Assembly: GCF_002902755.1 (NCBI RefSeq)
Contig: NZ_PPRS01000036.1
Location: 1-57,235 of the forward strand
DNA length: 57,235 bases
Direction: 5' to 3'
Source of the DNA: Mammaliicoccus lentus
GTDB taxonomy: Bacteria; Bacillota; Bacilli; Staphylococcales; Staphylococcaceae
A program made the position numbers and the translations under genes. The notes below the pieces were generated by a model, which worked only from the letters and a program-made list of their open reading frames with translations, had not been told where the DNA came from and did no database searches. Of this stretch, positions 8,749 to 17,031 are shown in pieces. The first letter of the stretch is position 1. Each line of letters starts with the position of its first letter.

Positions 8749-9514
8749 AAAAAATTTTAAACTTTTTCACTCGCCATAATAATATCCCTTCAGGAGCTTG
8801 GTTATTAGGTGATGGTTCGAGTGTAATCGCTATTTTATCTTGTTTGTCTAATTCAATATCGCTTAGGTCAAAGACAACCATTCCGGAATCTTTGCTAGAA
8901 ACAAATGTACCTGCACGGTATGGCTTTTCTCCTTTGAGTATCCACACTTGGTATGCTTGATTACCTTTTGTTTCTTGTAAACCGTTTGCTTGTACAACTA
9001 ATTGCTTCTCATTATTACTCTTTGCTACAAAAGCTTCTCCTTGAACTTTATCTTGTTCGGTAGATTTTAATTTTATAACTTGTGCATCATCTTTATTGAT
9101 TAATTTATTATCTTTCGGTTTCTTTTCTTTGTCTTGTGTATTAAATTGATAAACATTTCCTATCAAAGATATAAATAAAAGTGCAGCCATACTTACAAAT
9201 GCTATATTTCTAATTATATTATTTTTTCGTTTTATAGGTTTTTGTTTCTTTTCAATAAACGATCTACTTTTTTCTTGGTGTGACGATTCTTCTTCTTTAT
9301 TGTCTTCATTTAATATATTATTCATTATTCTGCTCTTCATCTCTTTAGGAGGAGTTACACGTTCAACATGATAAGGAAGAGACTCATTTAATATATTTAA
9401 ATCGTTTAGTTCATCTTGACATGCTTTACACGTTTTTAGATGTTCTTCGAATTCTTGCTTTTCTTCTTCAGCTAGTCGGCCATTAAAATATTCATATATT
9501 TTTTCACATTCCAT
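8747..9514 (-). CDS. Anti-sigma factor, RskA type with zinc-finger N-terminus
   Basis: A 255-residue membrane anti-sigma factor, expected to hold an ECF sigma factor inactive. The N-terminal anti-sigma domain shows the zf-HC2 ligands H25, C29 and C32 (HLKTCKAC). A single membrane helix lies at about 100-122. The outer C-terminal part matches the RskA fold (GNQAYQVWILKG near 185 and a late TLEPSPN segment). It starts one base after the stop of the sigma pseudogene, with GGGAGAG upstream, so the two form one operon. The anti-sigma gene looks intact although its cognate sigma gene is broken. Confidence 0.85.
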   Translation of the reverse strand: MECEKIYEYFNGRLAEEEKQEFEEHLKTCKACQDELNDLNILNESLPYHVERVTPPKEMKSRIMNNILNEDNKEEESSHQEKSRSFIEKKQKPIKRKNNIIRNIAFVSMAALLFISLIGNVYQFNTQDKEKKPKDNKLINKDDAQVIKLKSTEQDKVQGEAFVAKSNNEKQLVVQANGLQETKGNQAYQVWILKGEKPYRAGTFVSSKDSGMVVFDLSDIELDKQDKIAITLEPSPNNQAPEGILLWRVKKFKIF

Positions 9515-9515
9515 A

Positions 9516-10068
9516 TTAATTCATCTCTCCCTTCTTATTATTTTTGAATTTATGTTTTAAATGTTGAATGGATAACCTCAGTCTACTTTTGACTGTTCCT
9601 AGAGGTATTTCAAGTGTTTTCGATATTTCTTTGTGATTACAACCTTTAAAATAAATATAGAATTATTTGTTGTTTTTCATCTAATTCATCTATACATTCT
9701 TTAATTTGTTCAGATTGTTCTTTCGTTATTAATTCGGATTCTGGTACATTATCAGCTTTTAAATTATCTCTTTCTTCATCATATTCATATGCTGACATTT
9801 TGGTTCTTCAAATATAATCAATTGCTAGATTTCTTGAAATTGTAATAAGCCATGTTGACATTTTCCCCTTGCTACTATCAAATCTTGCTTTTTGATTCCA
9901 AATTTTCATAAATACATCTTGAAGCACTTCTTCACTTGATTGCTTATCTTGTGTTATTTTATAAATAAAATTATACAATAAAGACTCATAGCGATCGTAT
10001 AATATTTCTAAACTATTCGCGTCTTTATCTATAATTTTACCGTACACTTCTACATCCGACTCTTCCAT
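9516..10068 (-). pseudogene. ECF sigma factor, inactivated by a stop codon and a frameshift
   Basis: Sigma-70 family ECF factor. Region 2 is clear (LYDRYESLLYNFIYKI, then EVLQDVFMKIW and STWLITISRNLAIDYI). The frame is then interrupted by TGA at 9810-9808, where related proteins have an Arg (a CGA to TGA change would explain it). The same frame continues (RTKMSAYEYDEE) until one extra base near 9660. The shifted frame gives a good region 4 helix-turn-helix (HKEISKTLEIPLGTVKSRLR), ending at 9516. I start at the ATG at 10068, which has AGGGG 7 bases upstream; the earlier ATG at 10092 lies inside the -10 box. Repaired length would be about 183 residues. Two independent lesions make a true pseudogene likely. 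Confidence 0.85.
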
Positions 10069-10090
10069 TGTCACACCCCTGACACTCACC

Positions 10091-10118
10091 ATTATATGAG
10101 AGTGAACGTCATATGCAA
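10091..10118 (-). promoter_or_regulatory. SigA-type promoter of the sigma/anti-sigma operon
   Basis: On the minus strand TTGCAT (10118-10113), a 16-base spacer and TATAAT (10096-10091). It lies just upstream of the sigma pseudogene start and just past the end of the sortase gene. Confidence 0.6.
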
Positions 10119-10122
10119 AATC

Positions 10123-10728
10123 TCAACCACTTTTTAATTCTGTATACACAACTAATCTATTCGGTGTACTTCCTAATTCGGGGTTATGTTCTCCTTCACA
10201 AGTGATTAAATTTAAATGTCTATTACTAAAATATCCAAATATTTTTTCTACTGGTGATTTTTTTAATTCATATAATTCTTTATCATATACTTTAAAAATT
10301 AACTTCTTATGATTTTTATCTTCTACCTCAATCTCATCGCCTTTTTTCAATTTATGCAGATCCGTAAAGACACCTGGATTTTGCCTATCATTTACATGAC
10401 CAGCAATAACCGCATTTCCATTATCTCCAACCTTATAACCTTCTTTAAACCACGCAGGTGTATTGATATCTTTAGGTACTTCCATCTCGCCATCAGAATT
10501 AACACCAGTATGTTCTAATTTGTTAGAAATATTTAACCTCGGAATACTAATCTTCACAGGCACACTCTCACTGTCATAACTTTCGAACTTTTTAGGTTTT
10601 ACCTTAGTAGATTTCTCACTCTTTAAATTGCTATCTTTGTTTTTATTTACATCGCTATCTGTGTCATTAACATTCATACATCCACTTGTAAATATCGCTA
10701 AAATAAGTATTATTATTATTTTCTTCAA
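10123..10728 (-). CDS. Class F-type sortase, probably a lipoprotein
   Basis: Predicted cysteine transpeptidase acting outside the membrane. Catalytic residues in the usual order: His111 (AGHVNDR), Cys177 (LITCEG) and Arg191 (PNRLVVYTE), numbered from the chosen start. The small size (201 residues) and LITCEG motif fit class F (also called D/E-like) sortases. The N-terminus MKKIIIILILAIFTSGC looks like a lipoprotein signal with Cys17 as the lipid site, although the -3 residue is Thr instead of Leu, so a simple anchor helix remains possible. I choose the TTG at 10728, because AAAGGG is 10 bases upstream; the GTG at 10737 would have no space for it. The likely substrate is the MPDTG protein of the same cluster (inference). 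Confidence 0.8.
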   Translation of the reverse strand: MKKIIIILILAIFTSGCMNVNDTDSDVNKNKDSNLKSEKSTKVKPKKFESYDSESVPVKISIPRLNISNKLEHTGVNSDGEMEVPKDINTPAWFKEGYKVGDNGNAVIAGHVNDRQNPGVFTDLHKLKKGDEIEVEDKNHKKLIFKVYDKELYELKKSPVEKIFGYFSNRHLNLITCEGEHNPELGSTPNRLVVYTELKSG

Positions 10729-10750
10729 ATCACTCACACCCTTTATAGGG

Positions 10751-10778
10751 TATACGCATTAATTCTTTTAAGGGATCA
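10751..10778 (-). promoter_or_regulatory. ECF-type promoter of the sortase gene
   Basis: On the minus strand TGATCC (10778-10773), a 16-base spacer and CGTATA (10756-10751). It matches the promoter of the MPDTG protein gene in both boxes, flanking bases and spacing. Confidence 0.6.
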
Positions 10779-10852
10779 CATAAACACTAAGTGATTGCGA
10801 CTTTTTTGTGACAAGTTTTCTCAAAACATTCATATATAATACTTCATGATAA

Positions 10853-11617
10853 TTAAAATTTATAGTCACTATTAATATTTAAATAAGCATAAAATAGTCC
10901 TATAATCACTGGAATCTTACTTAACTCTTCGCTTTGATATAATAGTCCTCCTGTAAATAATACAGTGTTATAAACTACATGCTCATATGACATAAAAGCA
11001 AAGAGTGACACACCAAACATAAGCACAAACATTTTAGCTAAAATATCTTTTATTTGCATTGCGATAACCAATGAAATATTAATAAAGAAATTTGCAAAAA
11101 TACCTTTAACTAATATAGCTGTAAAGCCTGCAGTTAATGTTTTATGAGCAATAATATTATCTAGTTGAATTAGCATTTCTGGAGTCATTACATCCGATAA
11201 ATAAAACAATACAAAAAATATAAAACCACCTAAAAAGTTTCCTAAAAAGCAAAGAGTAAATATTTTCATAACTCGAATAGGGTTTGTAATGCGATAGTAT
11301 AAACCAACAGTAAAATACATAAAATTACTGGTAAGAAGCTCAGAGTTAGTAAACAGTATAAGAACTAAAGCAAAACTAAAACAAATGGACGCAATTAAAT
11401 TAATTAGACCACCAGCAATTTGTCCATCTAATGATGCTCTTATCATTAAAACAAATACGGTAATCAACCCTAAAATAAACCCCGACATAGTAGCTCTTAG
11501 TATATATCTTTTTCTATAAAAACTTTGCAAAATATCTTTTGTTTTTATTGTATCCACAACATCGTCTATAAACTGATTCCCATAAAATACTTTATTATTG
11601 CTATTAATATCATTCAA
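10853..11617 (-). CDS. Formate/nitrite transporter (FNT) family channel
   Basis: Integral membrane protein of 255 residues with six predicted helices. FNT signs are SELLTSN (family motif near helix 2-3), the GNFLGGFIFF helix and GIFANFFINIS near helix 5. The family moves small monovalent anions such as formate, nitrite or hydrosulfide; the substrate here cannot be told. I prefer the TTG start at 11617, with GTGAGG 8 bases upstream, over a start 17 codons earlier that lacks a binding site and adds residues atypical of the family. It is separated from the sortase gene by the ECF-type promoter and is transcribed leftwards. Confidence 0.75.
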   Translation of the reverse strand: MNDINSNNKVFYGNQFIDDVVDTIKTKDILQSFYRKRYILRATMSGFILGLITVFVLMIRASLDGQIAGGLINLIASICFSFALVLILFTNSELLTSNFMYFTVGLYYRITNPIRVMKIFTLCFLGNFLGGFIFFVLFYLSDVMTPEMLIQLDNIIAHKTLTAGFTAILVKGIFANFFINISLVIAMQIKDILAKMFVLMFGVSLFAFMSYEHVVYNTVLFTGGLLYQSEELSKIPVIIGLFYAYLNINSDYKF

Positions 11618-11758
11618 CTTTATAACCTCACTTCTTAATATACAAACTAGATTATGATTTAATAACAACTAATTGTGAAGTATTTCACAATATGTTTTTT
11701 AAATAAAATAACTTATTAAATGGCGTAATACTAGGTTATGCAATCAAATAAAAAAATA

Positions 11759-11805
11759 AATTCTCCTAATCCATTAATTAGAAATTATTACGGATTAGGA
11801 GAATT
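11759..11805 (-). terminator. Terminator of the ECF transporter operon
   Basis: Perfect 14-bp arms AATTCTCCTAATCC (11759-11772) and GGATTAGGAGAATT (11792-11805), followed on the minus strand by a long T-rich stretch, directly downstream of the operon's last gene. Confidence 0.85.
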
Positions 11806-11855
11806 ATTTTGAGCGGGGAATTATATGTTCCAATTTCTTTTCTATATATTCACAC

Positions 11856-12440
11856 TTACAATACGCCTGAACGTTGAAAATGCTTTTTCAATATTTGTTT
11901 TGCGATAAAGCCTCCTGCTATTGCACCAAGGATACATAAGATGAAAATTACTGGAAGAACTTGATATGTAAATACTGAATCAAATGCTTTGGCATAATCT
12001 TCACCATGGTTTTGTTTCATGTTGCTAAAATATTTATCTCTCATAATATAAAATGGTAATAACCCTCCTGTTGTCCAAATTGAAAAGACAACATATCCTG
12101 TTATTATCCAAAACCATTGTTTATATTTACCGACATTCATAATTAAGTCACCAATAATTATAAGCGGAATAGCGATGACCATTGATGGCCATGGGTGCCC
12201 CATGATAGCCATAATCACGTTCACGATAATACCGCAAAGTGATAACACACCGAATTTTTGTGTTTTAGCAACTAATAATAAAACGGGTACCGCTCCAAAA
12301 AAAGCGATAAGTACTGGTAAAGCTATCATCATAACAGGTACCGCTCCTGTCATACCTACTATAAATACTATAACGAAATATAATGCTGTAAATAAACCAA
12401 TGTTAATTAAATCTTGTACGCCAATTTTTTTAGTTTCCAA
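11856..12440 (-). CDS. ECF transporter S component, MptD/Trep_Strep family
   Basis: A 194-residue membrane protein with five to six helices and the pattern of the MptD/Trep_Strep S components (DLINIGLFTALYFVIVF at the start, a GHPWPSM loop). In ECF transporters the S component gives substrate specificity and sits on the shared T and A units. The natural substrate of this family is not known to me. It uses a TTG start with an excellent AGGAGG 7 bases upstream. It is the last of three genes encoding a complete transporter, 26 bases after the ATPase gene. A Zur-like operator in front of the operon suggests induction by zinc shortage. Confidence 0.8.
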   Translation of the reverse strand: METKKIGVQDLINIGLFTALYFVIVFIVGMTGAVPVMMIALPVLIAFFGAVPVLLLVAKTQKFGVLSLCGIIVNVIMAIMGHPWPSMVIAIPLIIIGDLIMNVGKYKQWFWIITGYVVFSIWTTGGLLPFYIMRDKYFSNMKQNHGEDYAKAFDSVFTYQVLPVIFILCILGAIAGGFIAKQILKKHFQRSGVL

Positions 12441-12466
12441 AATTGTACCTCCTATTTTTACCTTAT

Positions 12467-13930
12467 TTATGTAAACTCAAAAAATTGTTTCAATCTCGGA
12501 AGTGTCTCTTCAGTTAATGTATATTGCTCTGCTACTTGGCCATTATCAATCCTTAAAATGTCATCTGCACTTTCAAGAATCAACTCATAATCATGCGTAA
12601 TTAATAAGACTGTTCTTCCTTTATTGGTTAGCTCTTTCAATGTTTGTGCTACATCTTGCATATGCTTTCCGTCTAAACCACTAGTTGGTTCATCAAATAT
12701 AAGTATTTCTCGCTCAGTTACTACTCCGCTAGCAATAGCTAATCTTTGTTTTTCGCCACCTGATAATGCTAGTGGATGTCGTTCTCGATCTTTGGCAATA
12801 TCAAAGGTTGTGAGTTGTGTTTTGATTTCTGCATCACTTAGCGTCTTATTACTAATAAGCAATTCATTTTCAACACTTTCAGCAAACAGCTGACAATTCA
12901 CATCTTGAAATACCATGTAAACTTTTTCTATACGTCCTTTATTTTTATATGTTTTATCATGATGTTTAATTTCACCTTTAAATTTACGCTCAATACCTGA
13001 TAAACATCTTGCTAATGTAGACTTGCCAGCACCATTACGACCGATAATAGCTGTGATTTGTCCTTCTTTTAAATCTAGACAATCTATATCTAAAGATAAT
13101 GGTGCTTTACGATGATAGCGAAACTGAAAATGGCGTAATGAAATATAACTTTGATTGTGATCTGTTAATGAACGATGTTGTTGCGTTAATTCATTTAAAT
13201 GTGTCGCACGTAATCCTAGTTGTTGTATTTGTTCATTACGCATTGCCGAAAATTCATCACATGAATAGATGTTCTCTATTGTTCCGTTATTAAGTACAAC
13301 AAAACGGTCAACAATACCCAATAAATAATACAATCGGTGTTCTGCGATGACGACTGTCTTTCCAGCAACCTTCCACTTATCAATCATTTTTCTTAATTTA
13401 GAAACCGTTATAAAATCCAAGTTAGATGAAGGCTCATCTAACACTATGAGATCATGCTGACATACAGTCACGCCTATACAAGCAATCAGCTGTTTCTCCC
13501 CACCAGAGAGGTTGAAAATATCACGGTCTAATAGCCTTTGAAGGTGAAACGATTCCGTAACATCTTGAATACGTTGTTTAATTTTTGAAGAGGGCATCTC
13601 ATAATTTTCAGCTTCAAACGCAAGTTCACTTGTCGTGTTTAAACAGAAAAATTGTGACCTTGGGTTTTGAAAGACTGAACCACTATGACGAGCAATATCG
13701 TAAATGGTTTCTTCTTGAATATTGTCGCCATTAATAAGTGCTTCACCATCTATCTCACCCTTAAAGAAATGAGGTATTAAACCATTAAATAAACGTGTGA
13801 CCGTAGTCTTACCGCAACCTGAAGGGCCTGTTAAACAGACAACTTCACCTTTTTTAATGTTTAAATTAATATCCCGGATACCTTGATCACCATTTTCATA
13901 AGTAAATGAAATGTTTTTTAATTGGATCAT
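12467..13930 (-). CDS. Duplicated ABC ATPase of the ECF transporter (EcfA1-EcfA2 fusion)
   Basis: A 487-residue cytoplasmic protein with two ABC ATPase modules in tandem. Module 1 has Walker A GPSGCGKTT near residue 35-43 and signature LSGGEKQL. Module 2 has Walker A GRNGAGKST near 295-303 and signature LSGGEKQR; each is followed by a Walker B aspartate-glutamate (LDEPSS, FDEPTS). This is the usual fused pair that powers ECF transporters dedicated to one S component. It lies 10 bases after the T-component gene. Both ATP sites look intact. Confidence 0.9.
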   Translation of the reverse strand: MIQLKNISFTYENGDQGIRDINLNIKKGEVVCLTGPSGCGKTTVTRLFNGLIPHFFKGEIDGEALINGDNIQEETIYDIARHSGSVFQNPRSQFFCLNTTSELAFEAENYEMPSSKIKQRIQDVTESFHLQRLLDRDIFNLSGGEKQLIACIGVTVCQHDLIVLDEPSSNLDFITVSKLRKMIDKWKVAGKTVVIAEHRLYYLLGIVDRFVVLNNGTIENIYSCDEFSAMRNEQIQQLGLRATHLNELTQQHRSLTDHNQSYISLRHFQFRYHRKAPLSLDIDCLDLKEGQITAIIGRNGAGKSTLARCLSGIERKFKGEIKHHDKTYKNKGRIEKVYMVFQDVNCQLFAESVENELLISNKTLSDAEIKTQLTTFDIAKDRERHPLALSGGEKQRLAIASGVVTEREILIFDEPTSGLDGKHMQDVAQTLKELTNKGRTVLLITHDYELILESADDILRIDNGQVAEQYTLTEETLPRLKQFFEFT

Positions 13931-13940
13931 ATGTATAACC

Positions 13941-14648
13941 TCACAATAGATAATAAAAAATTGTTAAAACGACTGCTAAAACTAGTATAGATACGTCATA
14001 CCATTTGAGCCTTAACTGTATAATTGCCGTTTTCGGACGTGTAATATTTAACCCTCTGGTCACCGAAGCAATCGTAAGCTCATCAGCAATTTTAATCACA
14101 CTGTTTAATACAGGAACTATTCTATACTCTATGTATGTGATCGGCCTATCGAGTGTGTTGCGCAAAGATATGTTACGCATTCTCATCGCATCATCAATAT
14201 ATGAAGACTCTTCTTTAATAGTAGGCAAAAAGCGAAACATGACAGCAATAGGGATTGTTATTTTGCGTGAACATTTAAGCCTCTCAAGACCTTCGATTAA
14301 TTCTTCTACTTGCGTCGTGTTTAAAAAATAATACCCCATCACAACAGTTGGCATAAAACGTGTAACAATACCTGCTGGAACAAAAATTAATATATCGTAT
14401 AACTGACTTTCTCCTCTTATAAGAAAAGCTTCGGCATACCACCCTAAAAATATAATTAAGCAAAACACAGTACCTTTAACAATTTCTTTATTAGCTACAA
14501 CTAACAAACTAGGAATAAGCAAGATAACTAATCTCGCATAGATACTGTTTCCCGTAATGTTTCCTGTAATCGCAATAAAAGATATAATAATCATTAAAAA
14601 AAGTTTGGTACGAGGGTCTACTGTAAAGAAAACTCGTTTTTTGTTCAT
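13941..14648 (-). CDS. ECF transporter T component (EcfT)
   Basis: A 235-residue membrane protein of the CbiQ/EcfT family that couples the ATPases to the S component. It has four to five N-terminal helices and the coupling-helix region with the two short Ala/Arg motifs (MRMRNIS and ASVTRGL). It is first in the three-gene operon T-A1A2-S. The start ATG has a modest GGTGAT upstream. A leader of about 125 bases separates it from a strong promoter that carries a Zur-like box. Confidence 0.85.
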   Translation of the reverse strand: MNKKRVFFTVDPRTKLFLMIIISFIAITGNITGNSIYARLVILLIPSLLVVANKEIVKGTVFCLIIFLGWYAEAFLIRGESQLYDILIFVPAGIVTRFMPTVVMGYYFLNTTQVEELIEGLERLKCSRKITIPIAVMFRFLPTIKEESSYIDDAMRMRNISLRNTLDRPITYIEYRIVPVLNSVIKIADELTIASVTRGLNITRPKTAIIQLRLKWYDVSILVLAVVLTIFYYLL

Positions 14649-14756
14649 TTATATCATCACCGCACGTATAAAATATATTGCAATAAGTAGTTAACCCACC
14701 CATAAAATCATCCATAATCTAAGACAAAATAAAAAAATAATTTACATCTTAATAAA

Positions 14757-14771
14757 TCGTAATCATTACGT
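14757..14771 (-). promoter_or_regulatory. Zur-like operator of the ECF transporter operon
   Basis: TCGTAATCATTACGT matches the Gram-positive Zur 7-1-7 core TCGTAATNATTACGA with one mismatch, and AT-rich wings extend the dyad. It starts a few bases downstream of the -10 box of the leftward promoter, a repressing position. Confidence 0.7.
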
Positions 14772-14776
14772 TTTAT

Positions 14777-14805
14777 ATTATCACGATAATTACTAGTAAT
14801 GTCAA
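14777..14805 (-). promoter_or_regulatory. SigA promoter of the ECF transporter operon
   Basis: On the minus strand a perfect TTGACA (14805-14800), 17-base spacer and GATAAT (14782-14777). A 12-bp palindrome ATTACTAGTAAT (14789-14800) fills part of the spacer and could bind a second regulator. Confidence 0.75.
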
Positions 14806-14939
14806 GGTCATTAGTAAATTAATGGTTATCTCCACTTATTTGCTTAAATGAGTATTAGAATTTAAAATTGAATTAAGTATAAGAAATGAATTCAAAAAAT
14901 TTCTGTTTGAATTCAAATTTTTAATGGAGTGATATAAGT

Positions 14940-15674
14940 ATGAATCGTAATATTGAACAATTAAAAGACATCATTGATGCTTCTAACAAAATTACATTTT
15001 TTACAGGCGCGGGTATATCTGTAGCAAGTGGTATTCCTGACTTTCGTTCTATAGGCGGTTTATACGACGAAATTTCAGAAAAAGGTTACTCACCTGAATA
15101 TTTATTAAGTGATGATTATTTAAAAAATAATCCAGAGGGTTTTATTAATTTTTGCCATCAGTACTTACTATTTGCTGATAAAAAACCTAATATCGTTCAT
15201 GATTGGATAGCACAACTTGAAGAAGATGGTCGTTCATTAGGTGTGATAACTCAAAATATTGATGGTCTTCATTCGGATGCTGGTAGTGTAAATACAGACG
15301 AACTACACGGTACTTTAAACCTGTTTTATTGTACGCAATGCGACCAACAATATTCGAAAGCTCATGTTATAGATAATGATTTACGACATTGTGAAAATTG
15401 TGGCAGCCCAATTAGACCTGACATTGTTCTTTATGGGGAAATGTTAGACCAAGGCACTATATTTAATGCACTTCATAAAATAAAAGAAGCAGACACGTTA
15501 GTCGTCTTAGGTTCTTCACTCGTCGTTCAACCAGCAGCAGGACTTATTTCGAATTTTGAAGGACAAAACCTTATCATTATTAATAAAGAGGCTACCCCTT
15601 ATGATAGCGACGCCAATTTAGTTATTAATGAAGACATGGTATCAGTCATTAAAAAACTTAAAAATATAGAGTAA
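14940..15674 (+). CDS. Sirtuin, SIR2-family NAD-dependent protein deacylase
   Basis: A 244-residue NAD-dependent lysine deacylase of the SIR2/CobB type. Visible motifs are the NAD-binding GAGIS and GIPDFRS near residues 24-37, the TQNIDGLH catalytic loop with its His near 105-120, the structural zinc cluster CTQC...CENC, and IRPDIVLYGE after it. Length is typical. It is not next to a macrodomain or lipoylation gene, so it is not the staphylococcal SirTM type. It is transcribed divergently from the Zur-boxed ECF operon, with GGAG upstream of the ATG, and ends at a strong terminator. Confidence 0.9.
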   Translation: MNRNIEQLKDIIDASNKITFFTGAGISVASGIPDFRSIGGLYDEISEKGYSPEYLLSDDYLKNNPEGFINFCHQYLLFADKKPNIVHDWIAQLEEDGRSLGVITQNIDGLHSDAGSVNTDELHGTLNLFYCTQCDQQYSKAHVIDNDLRHCENCGSPIRPDIVLYGEMLDQGTIFNALHKIKEADTLVVLGSSLVVQPAAGLISNFEGQNLIIINKEATPYDSDANLVINEDMVSVIKKLKNIE

Positions 15675-15710
15675 ATCATATAGTATGATTTATAATTAAT
15701 ATTTCAATAC

Positions 15711-15745
15711 AAAAATTCCTTATCAATAATTGATAAGGAATTTTT
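15711..15745 (+). terminator. Terminator after the sirtuin gene
   Basis: Perfect 16-bp arms (15711-15726 and 15730-15745) with a very short loop, running into T residues. Confidence 0.9.
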
Positions 15746-15940
15746 TCGTGTATTAGTTCTATAATCTACTATTCATCAGTTCTATATATTAATTTTGAAT
15801 ATTATAAAAAAAGTAATCATATTATATAATTATTACACTTTATTAACTCGAAGGAACAAAGCAATTACAAGTGTTTATTTCACTCTATACCCATGATAAA
15901 TTTGTATCAGTTATTTTAAGAAAGGGAAGGTTTAAACATA

Positions 15941-16945
15941 ATGAAGAAATTATTAACAAGCTCTATAGCAACTATAGGGATACTAACAATGGGAATATCA
16001 CAATATGAAGCAGATGCAGCAGAGCAAGATACCGCATCTAATCAAGCTACATCAGGTTATGAAAATGGAGCTTACTATACAATAGATTCTAACGGGAATT
16101 TTCATCACACTTTAGATGGAAATTGGAATCAATCAATGTTCGACAATAAAGAATATCAATCTTATGAAATAGATGAAAATGGTGCTTACCATTATTACTA
16201 CTTTACTAAAGGCGGACAAAACTACGCACCTAGCCAATCACATAACTCGATTGAAAATAATGGTTACAATGTTGAACAATCAAACGTGAATAATGAAGCG
16301 TCAAATAATAATGAAACTTCAAACAATATTACAACTTACCAAGACACAAATGTTAATGAAAATACGAATGCAGAATATAAAGCACCTTCAAATGAAACTG
16401 TTTCTTCACTGGAAGATACTCAGTCAAATGCAGCTCAGTCAGAAGACACTAATCAAAATTCTGATCAAGCACAAGTAAATAACAATGAGAATTCAGAGAG
16501 TGCAGAAAATGTAACTGAGAGTTCTCAAAAATCTGAAGGCACTGATCAAGCTTCATCAAATTGGTTATCTAAAAATGCTAAACTTCAAGAGTATGGCCAA
16601 TATCATGGTGGCGGTGCACATTACGGCATAGACTATGACATGGAAGAAAATACACCAGTATACTCACTTGCTGATGGAACAGTTATTCAAAGTGGATGGA
16701 GTAACTATGGTGGCGGAAACCAAGTTACAATCCAAGAAAAAGATAGCGATTATTATCAATGGTATATGCATATGAATAAATTAAATGTTGAAAAAGGCGA
16801 CGAAGTAAAAGCTGGTCAACAAATTGGTGAATCAGGTAGCACTGGTAACTCAACAGCACCTCATTTACACTTCCAACGTATGAAGGGTGGCGTAGGTAAC
16901 GAATACGCAGTTAACCCAGAATCATATGTTAATGGCAACCAATAA
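15941..16945 (+). CDS. lytM: LytM-like glycyl-glycine endopeptidase (M23)
   Basis: Secreted zinc endopeptidase that cuts pentaglycine cross-bridges of staphylococcal peptidoglycan. Signal peptide at 1 to about 26 (cut near ADA-A), then [13 protein letters not shown] and [17 protein letters not shown] as in S. aureus LytM, a low-complexity Asn/Ser/Glu linker of about 110 residues, and a C-terminal M23 domain. Zinc ligands are H227 and D231 (HYGID) and H310, with catalytic H308 (HLH). The region also matches LytM in [12 protein letters not shown] and STGNSTAPH. The length of 334 residues is slightly above the 316 of S. aureus LytM because of the linker. Good RBS AAAGGGAAGG. Confidence 0.92.
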   Translation: MKKLLTSSIATIGILTMGISQYEADAAEQDTASNQATSGYENGAYYTIDSNGNFHHTLDGNWNQSMFDNKEYQSYEIDENGAYHYYYFTKGGQNYAPSQSHNSIENNGYNVEQSNVNNEASNNNETSNNITTYQDTNVNENTNAEYKAPSNETVSSLEDTQSNAAQSEDTNQNSDQAQVNNNENSESAENVTESSQKSEGTDQASSNWLSKNAKLQEYGQYHGGGAHYGIDYDMEENTPVYSLADGTVIQSGWSNYGGGNQVTIQEKDSDYYQWYMHMNKLNVEKGDEVKAGQQIGESGSTGNSTAPHLHFQRMKGGVGNEYAVNPESYVNGNQ

Positions 16946-16968
16946 AATATAAATATGAAACTACAAAT

Positions 16969-17006
16969 AAAACTCTTTCAAAGTTATCTACCTTGAAAGA
17001 GTTTTT
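16969..17006 (+). terminator. Terminator between lytM and the reductase gene
   Basis: Arms AAAACTCTTTCAA and TTGAAAGAGTTTTT form a strong hairpin followed by T/A residues. It sits between convergent genes and probably serves both. Confidence 0.85.
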
Positions 17007-17031
17007 ATTTATATTAATATAATTTTATTCG

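Noticed and set aside
14509-14715. 68-codon minus-strand frame overlapping the EcfT start
   Set aside because: Different frame from the well-supported EcfT gene, with no family features and no binding site.
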